Origin: Planctomycetaceae bacterium
Lineage (GTDB): Bacteria; Planctomycetota; Planctomycetia; Pirellulales; Thermoguttaceae
Reading direction: 5' to 3'
Length of the DNA: 21,574 nucleotides
Assembly (NCBI GenBank): GCA_015062085.1
Contig: SUVI01000054.1
Coordinates: 1-21,574 of the forward strand
Part shown: one piece after another, positions 1-8,464 of the stretch
Position numbering within the stretch: the stretch's first letter is position 1
How the letters are laid out: every line of letters starts with the position of its first letter
The notes under the pieces: generated by a model
Database searches by the model: none
Told to the model about the DNA's origin: nothing
What the model saw: only the letters and a program-made list of their open reading frames with translations
Translations under genes and position numbers: made by a program

Positions 1-2459
1 CGATAAATATCACCGCGGAAAAACTCGAAGGGGACGGAAACGTTATCGTCACGGGTGAAAGTGCTCAGCTGAAACTCCTCGGCAATAACTCGAAATTCAC
101 CAGCGATTTCATCGTGCGTGACGGCGGGACGGTCAACGTCGTGACGGCGGATGCCTTCGGGACCGGTACGCTCGTCTTTGACGGCGGCACGCTTACGAAT
201 ACCGGCGCACAGCCCAGCGGCTGGAGTATCATGAATAGCGGTCAGCAGGATTTCCATCTTAACGCCCCCGTCGAAGTTCGTTCTACGGGAACCGTGAATC
301 CGACAGGCCGAACGATCGTATTTGCCAATTCGCTCACCGGGACGGGAACGCTTACGAAGATCGGCGGAAATCAGCTTCAATTCGCCGGCGACAATACCGC
401 GTTTGCCGGAAAGATCACCTCGACCTCCGGCTGGATGGTCTTCCACGGTGCGCAGAGTACCAGTGCGCTGGCCCGGTACGGTTCGGAATCCAACGGCATC
501 TGTTTCGCGCCGTCTGTGGACGATCCGACGCACGTCTTCAAGATCGGTATGCTGGAAAACTCGAACAAAGGTTCGGAATTCCGTGTTGGTGCCGCCTCGA
601 CGGGGCAAAAGATCGCAAATGCCTACCTTGAGATCGGCGGTTCGGATATGTCCGGTACATTTGCAGGAAAACTGCTTGATTACGGCAGTAACGGCGTGAA
701 TGCGGTGGTCCACACAGAAAAAGTCGGGACCGGCACATGGACGATCACTGGTGAGCACTCCACGAGCGGCGTCTACACCGTGTCCGGCGGAAAATTGCAG
801 ATCGGCGACGGTACCGCGACCGGAAATCTTGGCGATAAAGTCCGTACGGTCGGACACATCAAGGGATTCACCTACACCGACACCGACACGATCCCAACGC
901 TCATGGGAGGTTTCGTCCTGAATGAAGGCGGTACGCTCTCCTTCAACCGTAACGACAGCGGCCAGCTCCGCGTGAATCAGCCCATCGTCGCCAACGGCGG
1001 GACGCTCATGCAGGAAGGTTCCAAAAATATCCATATGCAGGGGAAGATCTCCGGGTCTGAACTCGTCATCGACGCGGCGGAGACCGGCACGGGAACCATT
1101 TACTTCGAACGTGGTGCCAAACAGGGAACGGTGACCGAAATTACCGCGGATGCGGTGGACCTCGAAAAACTTACCGTCAACGGTGCGCGTATCGTCACGA
1201 AGATCGATTTCAACGAAGTTGAGATCAACGGCGGAACGTTCATCGTTGGAAACGACGTGGCCCCCACGACGATCACCGGTACCGTCACGCTGAATGAAGG
1301 CGGAACGCTGGTCCCCGGAGATTCCAAAACCAATAAATCCGTCGTCGAAAACCTCATCCTCAACGGCGGGAAGATCGGAAGTGTGAACGGCTCTGCGATC
1401 CTGAATGTGAACCACGCGGAAGCGGTTGCCGGAACGACGACTACGGTCTCCATGAATAACGGCGCGAGAGTTTTCGTAAATGAAGCGATCACCGGCTCCG
1501 GCACGATCGTTCTGGATGGCCAGGGATCGATGACACGGCAGCTCCAGATCCATGGCGACGGTACGAACTTTGAAGGGACCTACGTCAGCAAAAATGGCGG
1601 ATTCATCGGAATGGACGCGGCACAGGCTGCCAGTGCGAAAGCGAAGTACGTCTCCGAAGGAAATGGTAATTTCTACTTTGCCGCAGTCGCAGACGATAAA
1701 ACAGAAGCAGACGGCACGGTCGTCTTCAACATTGGGGAACTTTCCACCGCGGAAGGCTCCAAAGGCGAAGCCCGTACCGGCTCGAACTCGAAACACCCCG
1801 TTACCATGCGTGTCGGCGGTCTGAACACGGACAGCACTTACGCGGGAAGCATCAAAGAGTACAAAGACTCCGACGCCTTCCGTGTCTCTGTCGCCAAGAC
1901 CGGCACGGGAATGTGGACGCTCGCCGGCCAGAACTCGTACAAAGGGACGACGACCGTTGAACAGGGTGTCCTGAACATCACAGGAACCATCACTTCCGAC
2001 ACGACCGTTCAGGACGGTGCGTACATTACGGGTATTGGGACCATCGAAGGAAAACTCTTCTACGAAGAAGGTTCCGCCCACCTCATCGACCTGACCAACA
2101 CGCAGCTCCGTCAGCAGGTACTCAGCGACGAAGCTCTGAAAATCAACGGCGAAGTCGCTCATGCCGGCGAAGCTCTGACTCTCAAACTGATCGTCGACCA
2201 GGCGTCATTCGAGGAGCTTGACTCGCTCATGATGTTCGACATTATCGAAGCCGAGGGTCTGGAAGACATCGACATTTTCCTTGACCTGACGGAAGCGATC
2301 GGCGATTGGGCGTACGAATACGACGAGGAAACGAACATCCTCTCGCTCACCGGCAATCTCGTGTCCGCGGTTCCGGAACCCTCGACGCTCGCGCTTCTCG
2401 TCACTGCGCTCGGTCTCTTCGGCCTCCGAAGCGTGAGACGCCGCAAGACGGCAAAGTAA
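1..2459 (+). CDS. Autotransporter-type beta-strand repeat protein with PEP-CTERM anchor (5' partial)
   Basis: This is the C-terminal part of a very large secreted surface protein. The frame is open to the left edge, so an apparent GTG start at 114 is internal and the true start lies outside the window. The protein is a long run of imperfect Gly/Thr/Asn-rich beta-strand repeats, for example GTGTWTITGEHSTSGVYTV and TGTGMWTLAGQNSYKGTTTV. These are typical of autotransporter-associated beta-strand repeats that fold as a beta-helix. The last ~25 residues are a PEP-CTERM sorting signal: VPEPSTLALL, a hydrophobic helix, then the basic tail RSVRRRKTAK. In PEP-CTERM systems this tail is processed by an exosortase and targets the protein to the envelope or exopolysaccharide. 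The exosortase is not in the window. A hairpin follows at 2517-2543. The ligand or role of this protein cannot be told. Confidence 0.88.
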   Translation, partial: INITAEKLEGDGNVIVTGESAQLKLLGNNSKFTSDFIVRDGGTVNVVTADAFGTGTLVFDGGTLTNTGAQPSGWSIMNSGQQDFHLNAPVEVRSTGTVNPTGRTIVFANSLTGTGTLTKIGGNQLQFAGDNTAFAGKITSTSGWMVFHGAQSTSALARYGSESNGICFAPSVDDPTHVFKIGMLENSNKGSEFRVGAASTGQKIANAYLEIGGSDMSGTFAGKLLDYGSNGVNAVVHTEKVGTGTWTITGEHSTSGVYTVSGGKLQIGDGTATGNLGDKVRTVGHIKGFTYTDTDTIPTLMGGFVLNEGGTLSFNRNDSGQLRVNQPIVANGGTLMQEGSKNIHMQGKISGSELVIDAAETGTGTIYFERGAKQGTVTEITADAVDLEKLTVNGARIVTKIDFNEVEINGGTFIVGNDVAPTTITGTVTLNEGGTLVPGDSKTNKSVVENLILNGGKIGSVNGSAILNVNHAEAVAGTTTTVSMNNGARVFVNEAITGSGTIVLDGQGSMTRQLQIHGDGTNFEGTYVSKNGGFIGMDAAQAASAKAKYVSEGNGNFYFAAVADDKTEADGTVVFNIGELSTAEGSKGEARTGSNSKHPVTMRVGGLNTDSTYAGSIKEYKDSDAFRVSVAKTGTGMWTLAGQNSYKGTTTVEQGVLNITGTITSDTTVQDGAYITGIGTIEGKLFYEEGSAHLIDLTNTQLRQQVLSDEALKINGEVAHAGEALTLKLIVDQASFEELDSLMMFDIIEAEGLEDIDIFLDLTEAIGDWAYEYDEETNILSLTGNLVSAVPEPSTLALLVTALGLFGLRSVRRRKTAK

Positions 2460-2516
2460 CGCAGAAAGCGTCAGCAAGCGTCAAACGCGTCAGAAAACGA
2501 GTCTTCTTTGTCCACC

Positions 2517-2543
2517 GAAAGCCTCTCTTGCCGGGAGGCTTTC
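2517..2543 (+). terminator. Hairpin terminator after the PEP-CTERM gene
   Basis: A perfect 9-bp stem, GAAAGCCTC (2517-2525) with GAGGCTTTC (2535-2543), encloses a 9-nt loop and lies 57 nt after the stop codon. It is followed only by a short AGCATTT, so the T-tract is weak. It separates the PEP-CTERM gene from the next gene. Confidence 0.6.
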
Positions 2544-2581
2544 AGCATTTGGGATCCTGAAACGGAAAGGAGAATTTTGTC

Positions 2582-4522
2582 ATGAAAATGCGCGACCTGG
2601 GCATAGGTGTCCTGATTTTGACTGCGGCGGTTTCCGGATCTCTTTGGCTGCGGTATTTCACGAGCGTACCGCTGGTCATCTCGCCGGAAACGACGGACCT
2701 GACCGCGCCGCTTTCGCAGGATGGACGCCGGGTAGACTATCTCGCACACATTCGCACGCTCGATCCTCCGGAAATGAAGACCGATCGGAATGCCGCGCGG
2801 ATCCTCGTGCGTCAGCTTGGCACGCTAGGTGCCGATCTGCCCCTTTGCCCGGAAACGTCCCCGCAGGAATACGAAGCGCAGAAATACGCACTTCTCGGCC
2901 TGACGCAGACGGAGCCGGAGATCCCTTCCGCGCTTGGAGAGTACTGTTCCGTCTCCATGCTTCTGGAGAAAGAACTGGAAAAGGAGACCGACTCGAAGAA
3001 GCGCGAGGACCTGGAAAAACGGATCCGGCGCGTGGAATTTCTTGAAGATGCCGAAGCGGTCTTTCTGGAGCGTGAATTTCTGAAAGGGTGGGTCCAAAAA
3101 AACTCTCCGGCTCTCGACGCTGCCGCGAAAGCGATCCGGGAGTCGGACCTTTGCGTCTTTCCTCTTCTGGCAGAACAGAACGCGGAAGGAGATCTTCTCG
3201 CGGTGAACCCGATGCTGTCCATGATGCGGGATCTGGCTTTGGATTTCGTTCTCCGCGCGTCCTGGCGGGCTGCGATGGGGGATCATGACGGCGCGTTGGA
3301 GGATCACGAAACGCTTTTCCGTTACGCACAGCTGATCCAAAAGACTGCCCGAACGTATACCGAACTCTTCGTGGCGCAGTCTATCGAGACGCAGGCACGT
3401 TTCCTCGCTTTGGCTCCTGATTCGAGCGCGATGCCGACGAAAGAGGATTGGCTTCGGTTCGCGGAATCGGGACGCACACCGATCTCTGAAGCGCAGCTGA
3501 AAGAACGGGTCCGTGCGATATTCTCCGGCGTGGAGTACTGGACGGTCCTCAGCGGATGGCAGAGTGCCGCGAACGGGCATTTCCAGTTTGGCTCCAAGGA
3601 GATCCTCCCCATTCTGAAACGCTGGGGGTGGGACTGGAACGAAGTCGTGCGTCAGTACCGTGAGGATCATCGGAAACTTCTTCAAGACGACCGGTTTTGG
3701 AATTTGGAAAAATGGGCGGCACCGGTAAGTATTCTGAATGTCTCGCCATGGGATTTTCTGTGCATGAGCCGAGCTGAGCGGTCGCGGTGTCTGGGGCATT
3801 GCAGCTGGAGTGCGGACATCACGCTCTATTTCTATCGTCATGCAGAAACGGTCAGAAAATTCCAGCAGCTCGGCATCGCGTTCCAGCTCTACCGTCTGGA
3901 GCATGACGGAAAGCTGCCGCCGGCATTTACGCGAAACGCTGAGGGAAAACCGCTTCATTCCTGGCGCGTTCTGCTTCTTCCGTACCTTGGAGAGACCGAA
4001 CTTTTTGAAAAGCTGCGGCTTGACGAACCGTGGGATTCCGAGTGGAACCGGCAGTTCCACGACCAGTGCCCCGCCGTCTTTCAGCTTTCTGGAATGCTGG
4101 GAGAAACGGAGCTTTCGTGGAAGGAACTTGCGCCGGGAGAGACGAACTGTACTGTTTTCATTGGGGAAGAGACGCTCTTCCCGACGGACGGTTCAGCGGT
4201 GGATCCTGTTCAGCTTGCAAAAGCAGAGCCTGCCCGTCGGGTCCCGCAGATGATCCTGGCTGCCGAGCGGATCCGTCCTGTCGGCTGGATGGTTCCGGAT
4301 GCGGAACTGACGGCGGAAAGTCTTGCGTCACCGGATTCCGAATTCCATCCGATCTCGGCTCAAAATACCAATGGCGGACTGATCCGCTGCGGGTTGGGTG
4401 TTTTCTTTTCCGGAGCGGTTGGTGAATTTCAGCCGACGCTGGATCCGAAACAAAATGCACGGTTTACTGAAGGCGGGCCGGATCCGATGATGATGGATGA
4501 GACGGAGAATTTTGAAGAATGA
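2582..4522 (+). CDS. Membrane-anchored protein with DUF1559-like C-terminal block
   Basis: This 646-residue protein has unknown function. The start is well supported, with AAAGGAG at 2566-2572, 9 nt before the ATG. One N-terminal hydrophobic segment (about residues 6-25) is an uncleaved anchor or signal. Residues ~40-430 are soluble and largely helical, rich in Glu and Arg, and I recognise no domain there. From ~residue 430 the sequence changes to a DUF1559-like block: LGIAFQLYRLEHDGKLPP, then SWRVLLLPYLGETELFEKL and EPWDSEWNRQFHDQ at about residues 459-495. DUF1559 proteins are a large planctomycete family, many with a pilin-like N-terminus. This one lacks the usual FTLVELLVVI prepilin motif. 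The block is nearly repeated in the minus-strand gene at 10436-11380. Family assignment is by motif only. Confidence 0.75.
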   Translation: MKMRDLGIGVLILTAAVSGSLWLRYFTSVPLVISPETTDLTAPLSQDGRRVDYLAHIRTLDPPEMKTDRNAARILVRQLGTLGADLPLCPETSPQEYEAQKYALLGLTQTEPEIPSALGEYCSVSMLLEKELEKETDSKKREDLEKRIRRVEFLEDAEAVFLEREFLKGWVQKNSPALDAAAKAIRESDLCVFPLLAEQNAEGDLLAVNPMLSMMRDLALDFVLRASWRAAMGDHDGALEDHETLFRYAQLIQKTARTYTELFVAQSIETQARFLALAPDSSAMPTKEDWLRFAESGRTPISEAQLKERVRAIFSGVEYWTVLSGWQSAANGHFQFGSKEILPILKRWGWDWNEVVRQYREDHRKLLQDDRFWNLEKWAAPVSILNVSPWDFLCMSRAERSRCLGHCSWSADITLYFYRHAETVRKFQQLGIAFQLYRLEHDGKLPPAFTRNAEGKPLHSWRVLLLPYLGETELFEKLRLDEPWDSEWNRQFHDQCPAVFQLSGMLGETELSWKELAPGETNCTVFIGEETLFPTDGSAVDPVQLAKAEPARRVPQMILAAERIRPVGWMVPDAELTAESLASPDSEFHPISAQNTNGGLIRCGLGVFFSGAVGEFQPTLDPKQNARFTEGGPDPMMMDETENFEE

Positions 4523-4556
4523 CGTTCTGAATGTCGGTATACCGCGTTTTTCTCTC

Positions 4557-4585
4557 TTGACGCGGTGCCGGTTTTTTCGTATACT
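4557..4585 (+). promoter_or_regulatory. Sigma-70-type promoter of the DUF6268-like gene
   Basis: TTGACG at 4557-4562 and TATACT at 4580-4585 are separated by exactly 17 nt. Each hexamer is one base from consensus. Transcription would start near 4592, leaving a leader of about 55 nt before the ATG at 4648. It lies just after the stop of the preceding gene, so the downstream gene is probably transcribed independently. Confidence 0.72.
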
Positions 4586-4647
4586 GGAAGTCTGTTGCGC
4601 AAGATCCTGCGCTGGATCGTTTCCATTTCCGAAAGAACCGCACGATC

Positions 4648-5706
4648 ATGAAGTTTTTGAGAGCGTTTTTTCCCACATTTTGGACCCTTGGCGCGTTTTG
4701 CCTTTTAGCGTGCCCGTTTGCTGAATGTACTGCGCAGGATGGCGGATCAAGTGGTCCGGAGCCTGTGCCGTACATCTCGGAGATCCCGGCTTCTTTCGTT
4801 TCCATGCGGAATTCCGAACCGATGCCGGACGTTTCGGGGTCGACAGTTGGGATCGATGAGGGAACGCCGGGGGCGTTGAGTGCGTCCGCTTCCGAACTTC
4901 TGCGTCAGGCTCCGGAGCATCGGAAGAGTTTCTTTCAGGGATTCTCGCTGAATCAGTCGTTTACGTCCGCGTCGGGGGATGCGGAGGAGCTTGGCCTCGT
5001 GCATTTCGGCACGAACGTCCTGTTTGCCGCGCCGATGCCGTGGGATGCCGGTGCGCTCATTCTCGCGCCGAATTTCATGTTCGACCATTTCTATGAGATG
5101 CCGTCCGCTCTGAAGATGAAGGATTCGCTGTATCGTGCGGGGGTGAGTCTGACGTGGCGGAAGGAGGTGAACGAGTTCTGGAACGTCATGGCATTCATCT
5201 CGCCGACGTTTTCGAGCGATCTTGAAAATACATCAAGTGACGCGATTCGGCTTCCTGGAGGCGGAGTCGCGGTCTGGACGCCGACGCCGCACTGGCAGTT
5301 TTCGCTGGGAGTCGCGTACACCGGTATGGAAGAGTGGGCGGTGACTCCGATCGGCGGTTTCATCTGGCAGCCGAACGAGGATTGGAAACTTGACTGCACG
5401 TTCCCGAAACCGCGTCTCTGCCGCAGGATCGAGCCGTTTGCCGGTCATTCGCCGTTCTGGGTCTATCTGGCCGGCGAATTTTTTGGAGGGACCTGGGCCG
5501 TAGATCTTGCAGGACGCAATGATCTGGCGACGTACCGTGAAGTCCGCATCATGTTCGGCGTAGAACGCGACAGACCGAAGCTCGGAGAACTGGACATAAA
5601 GCTGGAATTGGGGATCGCGCTCTGGAGAAAGCTGGAATTTGAAGATTCCGACGAAGTCTACCATCCGGATCTGGGTTTCGTCGAAAACCTGATCGTGAAA
5701 TTTTAA
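4648..5706 (+). CDS. DUF6268-like outer membrane beta-barrel protein
   Basis: A 352-residue exported protein. The N-terminus is a clear signal peptide, with basic MKFLR, a hydrophobic stretch to about residue 22, and likely cleavage near ECTAQ-D. The mature part has alternating aromatic and polar strands typical of an outer-membrane barrel. It includes PIGGFIWQPNEDWKLDC followed by TFPKPRLCRRI, a signature I associate with the planctomycete DUF6268 family, whose substrate is unknown. The end has repeated strand-like segments (YREVRIMFGVERD, DIKLELGIALWRKLEFE). It has its own promoter upstream. No convincing Shine-Dalgarno sequence precedes the ATG, but the signal peptide fixes the start. A transport role for small molecules or lipids is only a guess. 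Confidence 0.75.
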   Translation: MKFLRAFFPTFWTLGAFCLLACPFAECTAQDGGSSGPEPVPYISEIPASFVSMRNSEPMPDVSGSTVGIDEGTPGALSASASELLRQAPEHRKSFFQGFSLNQSFTSASGDAEELGLVHFGTNVLFAAPMPWDAGALILAPNFMFDHFYEMPSALKMKDSLYRAGVSLTWRKEVNEFWNVMAFISPTFSSDLENTSSDAIRLPGGGVAVWTPTPHWQFSLGVAYTGMEEWAVTPIGGFIWQPNEDWKLDCTFPKPRLCRRIEPFAGHSPFWVYLAGEFFGGTWAVDLAGRNDLATYREVRIMFGVERDRPKLGELDIKLELGIALWRKLEFEDSDEVYHPDLGFVENLIVKF

Positions 5707-5746
5707 TAAATATTGGTAACGGAACATTTTTTAGGAAAAGCTGAAC

Positions 5747-5875
5747 ATGCCAACGCTTGAATGGATAGGAAAAAGCAAGGTTATCAATCATCATCAAGAA
5801 GTGCCGTTCCGCGTTCTTGAACGCAAATACAGTTTTTCAGAAGAAAGTTATAGCGGATTTAACCCGTTATCTTGA
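5747..5875 (+). pseudogene. mod: Remnant of type III restriction-modification methylase (mod), 5' end only
   Basis: ATG at 5747, preceded by AGGAAAAG at 5733-5740, opens a 42-codon frame. It begins MPTLEWIGKSKVINHH and continues QEVPFRVLERKYSF. This matches the very start of type III Mod adenine methyltransferases as I remember them, in which that opening precedes the catalytic domains. After the KYSF codons, near 5830-5838, the DNA switches to res sequence in another frame, and translation stops at 5875. The SAM-binding and DPPY motifs are absent, so no methylase can be made. Roughly 600 codons of mod and the start of res have been lost. The locus differs in codon use and is less GC-rich than its neighbours, suggesting horizontal acquisition. 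Confidence 0.72.
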
Positions 5876-7655
5876 ACTGCTGAACGAAACGAAAGACACA
5901 GCGGCAGCGTTCTATCATTTTTGGCACGAAAAAAGTGCGCCGTCCCTCGGCTTTTATCAAGACATTCTGCCCGGTGTTCCTAACCTCTGCTTCAAAGTGC
6001 CTACGGGCGGCGGCAAAACATATATTGCTTGTAATGCCATTCGTCCCGTTTTTGACGCGCTCCCCGTTACAAAGACAAAAGCCGTTGTTTGGCTTGTTCC
6101 CTCTGACGCGATTTTAGCGCAGACGGTCAAAGCTCTAAAAGACACACAACCCCCATACAGACAGAAAATTGATGTTGATTTTGGCGGGCGCGTAGAGGTT
6201 TATACCAAACAGGAGCTTTTGAACGGTCAGAACTTCAACCCCTGCTTTGTCCTCGATTTGACGGCAACCCCGAAAAAGGAGAGCAATATCATTTCTTATG
6301 TGGACGCGGTTCAGCTAAAGGGCGAACACATGGTAAAGCTGCCCGTGATCGTTTATAACCGCGATAGTCAGACAGAAGTGCTGATTGACGCGATCGACCT
6401 ACGGAACAAGCTGGAAGAGATCGCAAAAGCGGAATATCAGAAAACAAAGAAATATATCCGTCCTATTGCGCTGTTCCAAGCACAGCCGAAAGGCAAAGAG
6501 GACGCGACTACTTTTGAAAAGCTCCGTGAGAAATTGGTTGAGGCAGGTATTCCCGCAGAGCAGATCGCCATTCGTACAGCCGATGTGCGTCAGAGCGAGG
6601 GCGGTCTACCCAAGGTGTTCAAAATGTCAAGTGCAGATCAGAGGTACTTCAAGGAGTATTTTAACGATCTGCCGCCCGAAAGCAGAATCCGTCAATGTGA
6701 GAAAATGATGTTCAATCAGCTTAACAAGCTGAATATGGTGGATGCTGCCGAACTGCAAGCCTATATTGACCGCATTGTGGGCGATATGGATAAGGCGCAG
6801 CTTGCCGCGATGGAAAAAGCCCCTCTTGGTTATGCCGCGAAAATCCGCGCCAAGATAGAAAGTCTGTTGACACAGCACTACAAGGAAACCTTCTTAAAAT
6901 GGCTTGAAACAGAGAAAATCGTGTGCGAGCCGTCCTTCCGTCTGCCGATGGCAATTCACCCTATGGAAAGTACGGATATGTTCGGCGGCTCGCTCTATCA
7001 AGCCGAGGAAGATATGAACGGCTTGGAGCAGGATCTGGTTATGGAACTGACCGCGCTCCCCAATGTACGCTGGTGGCATCCTTTGGGATGCGATGTGTCC
7101 CGCGTCGCGGAAGCGCTCCCCAATGTACGCTGGTGGCATCCTTTGGGATGCGATGCGTCCCGCGTCGCGGAAGCGCTCCCCAATGTACGCTGGCGGCATC
7201 CTTTGGGATGCGATGTGTCCCGCGTCGCGGAAGCGCTCCCCAATGTACGCTGGCGGCATCCTTTGGGATGCGATGCGTCCCGCGTCGCGGAAGCGCTCCC
7301 CAATGTACGCTGGTGGCATCCTTTGGGATGCGATGTGTCCCGCGTCGCGGAAGCGCTCCCCAATGTACGCTGGCGGCATAGGAACATTGCACGTCATGGC
7401 TTTGCGATCAATGGCTATATCAAGCACTACCCCGATATTATGGTTATGACGCAAAGCGGCAAAATTATCTTTGCCGAAACAAAAGGCGAACATCTGAAAA
7501 ACGATGATAGCCGCGATAAAATTGCGCTCGGTCAAGCGTGGCGTAATGCGGCGGGTAGCCAATACCGCTATTATATGGTGTTCCGTAATGAAGATAAGCT
7601 CTTGCCCGGTGCTGTCAGCTTGAGTCAGTTTGTCGAAATGGTAAAGGAGTTGTAG
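5817..7655 (+). pseudogene. res: Type III restriction endonuclease (Res) remnant with internal deletions and a repeat insertion
   Basis: The frame is open for 612 codons from a TTG at 5817, with no visible Shine-Dalgarno sequence. Recognisable Res sequence starts at FQKKVIADLTRYLELLNE. Walker A PTGGGKT is at residues 62-68. At residues 139-142 (NFNP) the sequence jumps directly to CFVLDLTATPKKES, so the DEAH region is missing. At residues 256-258 it jumps from IAIRTADV to RQSEGGLPKVFK, removing the second helicase half, including the GWD and arginine-finger motifs. The C-terminal PD-(D/E)XK nuclease is kept, with PD ending at Asp540 and ETK at 554-556. A tandem array (residues 413-521) splits a conserved LPNVRWWH-RNIARHGF stretch. 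Without helicase motifs it cannot translocate on DNA. Whether a truncated protein is still made is unknown. Confidence 0.75.
7053..7379 (+). repeat. 60-bp tandem array within res
   Basis: The array has five complete 60-bp units starting at 7053, 7113, 7173, 7233 and 7293, plus a final 27-bp partial copy at 7353-7379. Each unit is a 27-bp part coding ALPNVRW(W/R)H, which belongs to the native res gene, and a 33-bp part coding PLGCD(V/A)SRVAE, which looks foreign. Copies differ at only two positions, both T/C transitions: TGG or CGG in the first part, and GTG or GCG in the second. The GTG/GCG site alternates strictly along the array. The 33-bp part contains the inverted repeat CCGCG-T-CGCGG. 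Twenty codons per unit keep the frame open. Confidence 0.97.
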
Positions 7656-7679
7656 CATTATTTTCGACATCTGACGAAA

Positions 7680-7714
7680 AAACGGCGTTTCCGGAAAGAG
7701 CGGAAACGCCGTTT
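7680..7714 (-). terminator. Strong terminator of efp
   Basis: A perfect 13-bp stem, AAACGGCGTTTCC (7680-7692) with GGAAACGCCGTTT (7702-7714), has a 9-nt loop. Read on the minus strand it is followed by a run of T, so it is a good intrinsic terminator for efp. On the + strand the tail is weaker, but the hairpin could also stop transcripts from the res remnant. Confidence 0.85.
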
Positions 7715-7745
7715 GGTGTTTGAAAAAGAAAACGCAGAACGAAAT

Positions 7746-8315
7746 TTACTCCTTCACGCGTTCGATGTATTCGCCCGTACGGGTGTCGATGCGGATGCGG
7801 TCGCCTTCTTCAATGAAGTTCGGGACAATAAATTCTGCGCCGGTCTCGACTTTGGCGTATTTCGTGACGTTCGTTGCCGTGTTGCCGCGGACGGCCGGGT
7901 CAGCTTGGGTGACGAGAAGGACGACGTGGTTCGGAGGCGTGATGCCGATCGGATTGTCGTTGTACAGCATGACATCGCACTTCATTTCCTCTTTGAGGTA
8001 CTTCCAGTTGTCGTCCACGAGTTCCGCGGAAAGCTCGTACTGTTCGTAAGTTTCCGTGCACATGAAGACATAGGAGTCGCCGTTGCGGAAAAGATACTGC
8101 GCCTGGATCTCGGCAATGTCGGCAGATTCGATGGAGTCGCCGCTCTTCCAAGTACGTTCGAGGACCGTTCCGCGCAGAAGGTTACGGAGCTTGCATTTGT
8201 AGAGCGCCTGGCCTTTGCCGGGTTTCACGAACTGGCACTCGATCATGATGAAGGGGTCGCCTTCGAGCTGAACTTTCAGTCCTTTGCGAAAATCGCTAGT
8301 GTTGATACTGACCAC
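7746..8315 (-). CDS. efp: Translation elongation factor P
   Basis: EF-P binds between the P and E sites of stalled ribosomes and promotes peptide bonds at consecutive prolines. The 189-residue length and three-domain beta-barrel layout fit the family. The conserved loop KPGKGQALYKCKLRNLL contains Lys34, the residue that is beta-lysylated in the EpmA/EpmB pathway. The C-terminal domain ends ETGAEFIVPNFIEEGDRIRIDTRTGEYIERV, of which the segment from VPNFIEEGD onward is highly typical. The start is GTG at 8315, with GGAAGGA (8324-8330 on the + strand) 8 nt upstream. The gene is divergent from epmB, whose product would prepare the lysyl modifier. A strong terminator lies just downstream. The identification is secure. 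Confidence 0.97.
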   Translation of the reverse strand: MVSINTSDFRKGLKVQLEGDPFIMIECQFVKPGKGQALYKCKLRNLLRGTVLERTWKSGDSIESADIAEIQAQYLFRNGDSYVFMCTETYEQYELSAELVDDNWKYLKEEMKCDVMLYNDNPIGITPPNHVVLLVTQADPAVRGNTATNVTKYAKVETGAEFIVPNFIEEGDRIRIDTRTGEYIERVKE

Positions 8316-8356
8316 AGTTTTTGTCCTTCCTGTTTAACTAAACGAATTATTCTGCC

Positions 8357-8385
8357 GATAAAGTGCAAAAGTACCCGTCTCTCAA
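8357..8385 (-). promoter_or_regulatory. Candidate efp promoter
   Basis: On the minus strand, TTGAGA (8380-8385) and TTTATC (8357-8362) are separated by 17 nt. Transcription would start near 8350, about 35 nt before the GTG start of efp. The -10 hexamer is poor, so this is only a candidate. The 149-bp gap 8316-8464 also carries small hairpins (GTCTC/GAGAC at 8377-8391 and GTGCC/GGCAC at 8407-8419) and must hold the epmB promoter, which I could not place. Confidence 0.4.
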
Positions 8386-8464
8386 CGAGACTTTTACATT
8401 TCGGCGGTGCCGTCGGCACTTGATCACTTCAGGGAAATTGAAATTTTTTGAAAACCTGGGATCC

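Noticed and set aside
2825..4060. A 411-codon minus frame within the DUF1559-like gene
   Set aside because: Arg/Phe-rich shadow with no motif; the + strand gene has a good ribosome binding site and family block.
7053..7379. CRISPR array (27-bp repeats with 33-bp spacers)
   Set aside because: The spacers are identical apart from one T/C site, the array is inside a coding frame, and no cas genes are near.
6894..7670. Minus-strand repeat protein (MPPAYIGERFRDAG units) opposite the res array
   Set aside because: A 60-bp period without stops is open in several frames. The + frame continues conserved Res sequence on both sides.
8363..8464. Longer N-terminus for epmB from GTG 8363
   Set aside because: It adds residues with no family likeness, overlaps the efp promoter region, and shifts the cluster cysteines away from the EpmB position.
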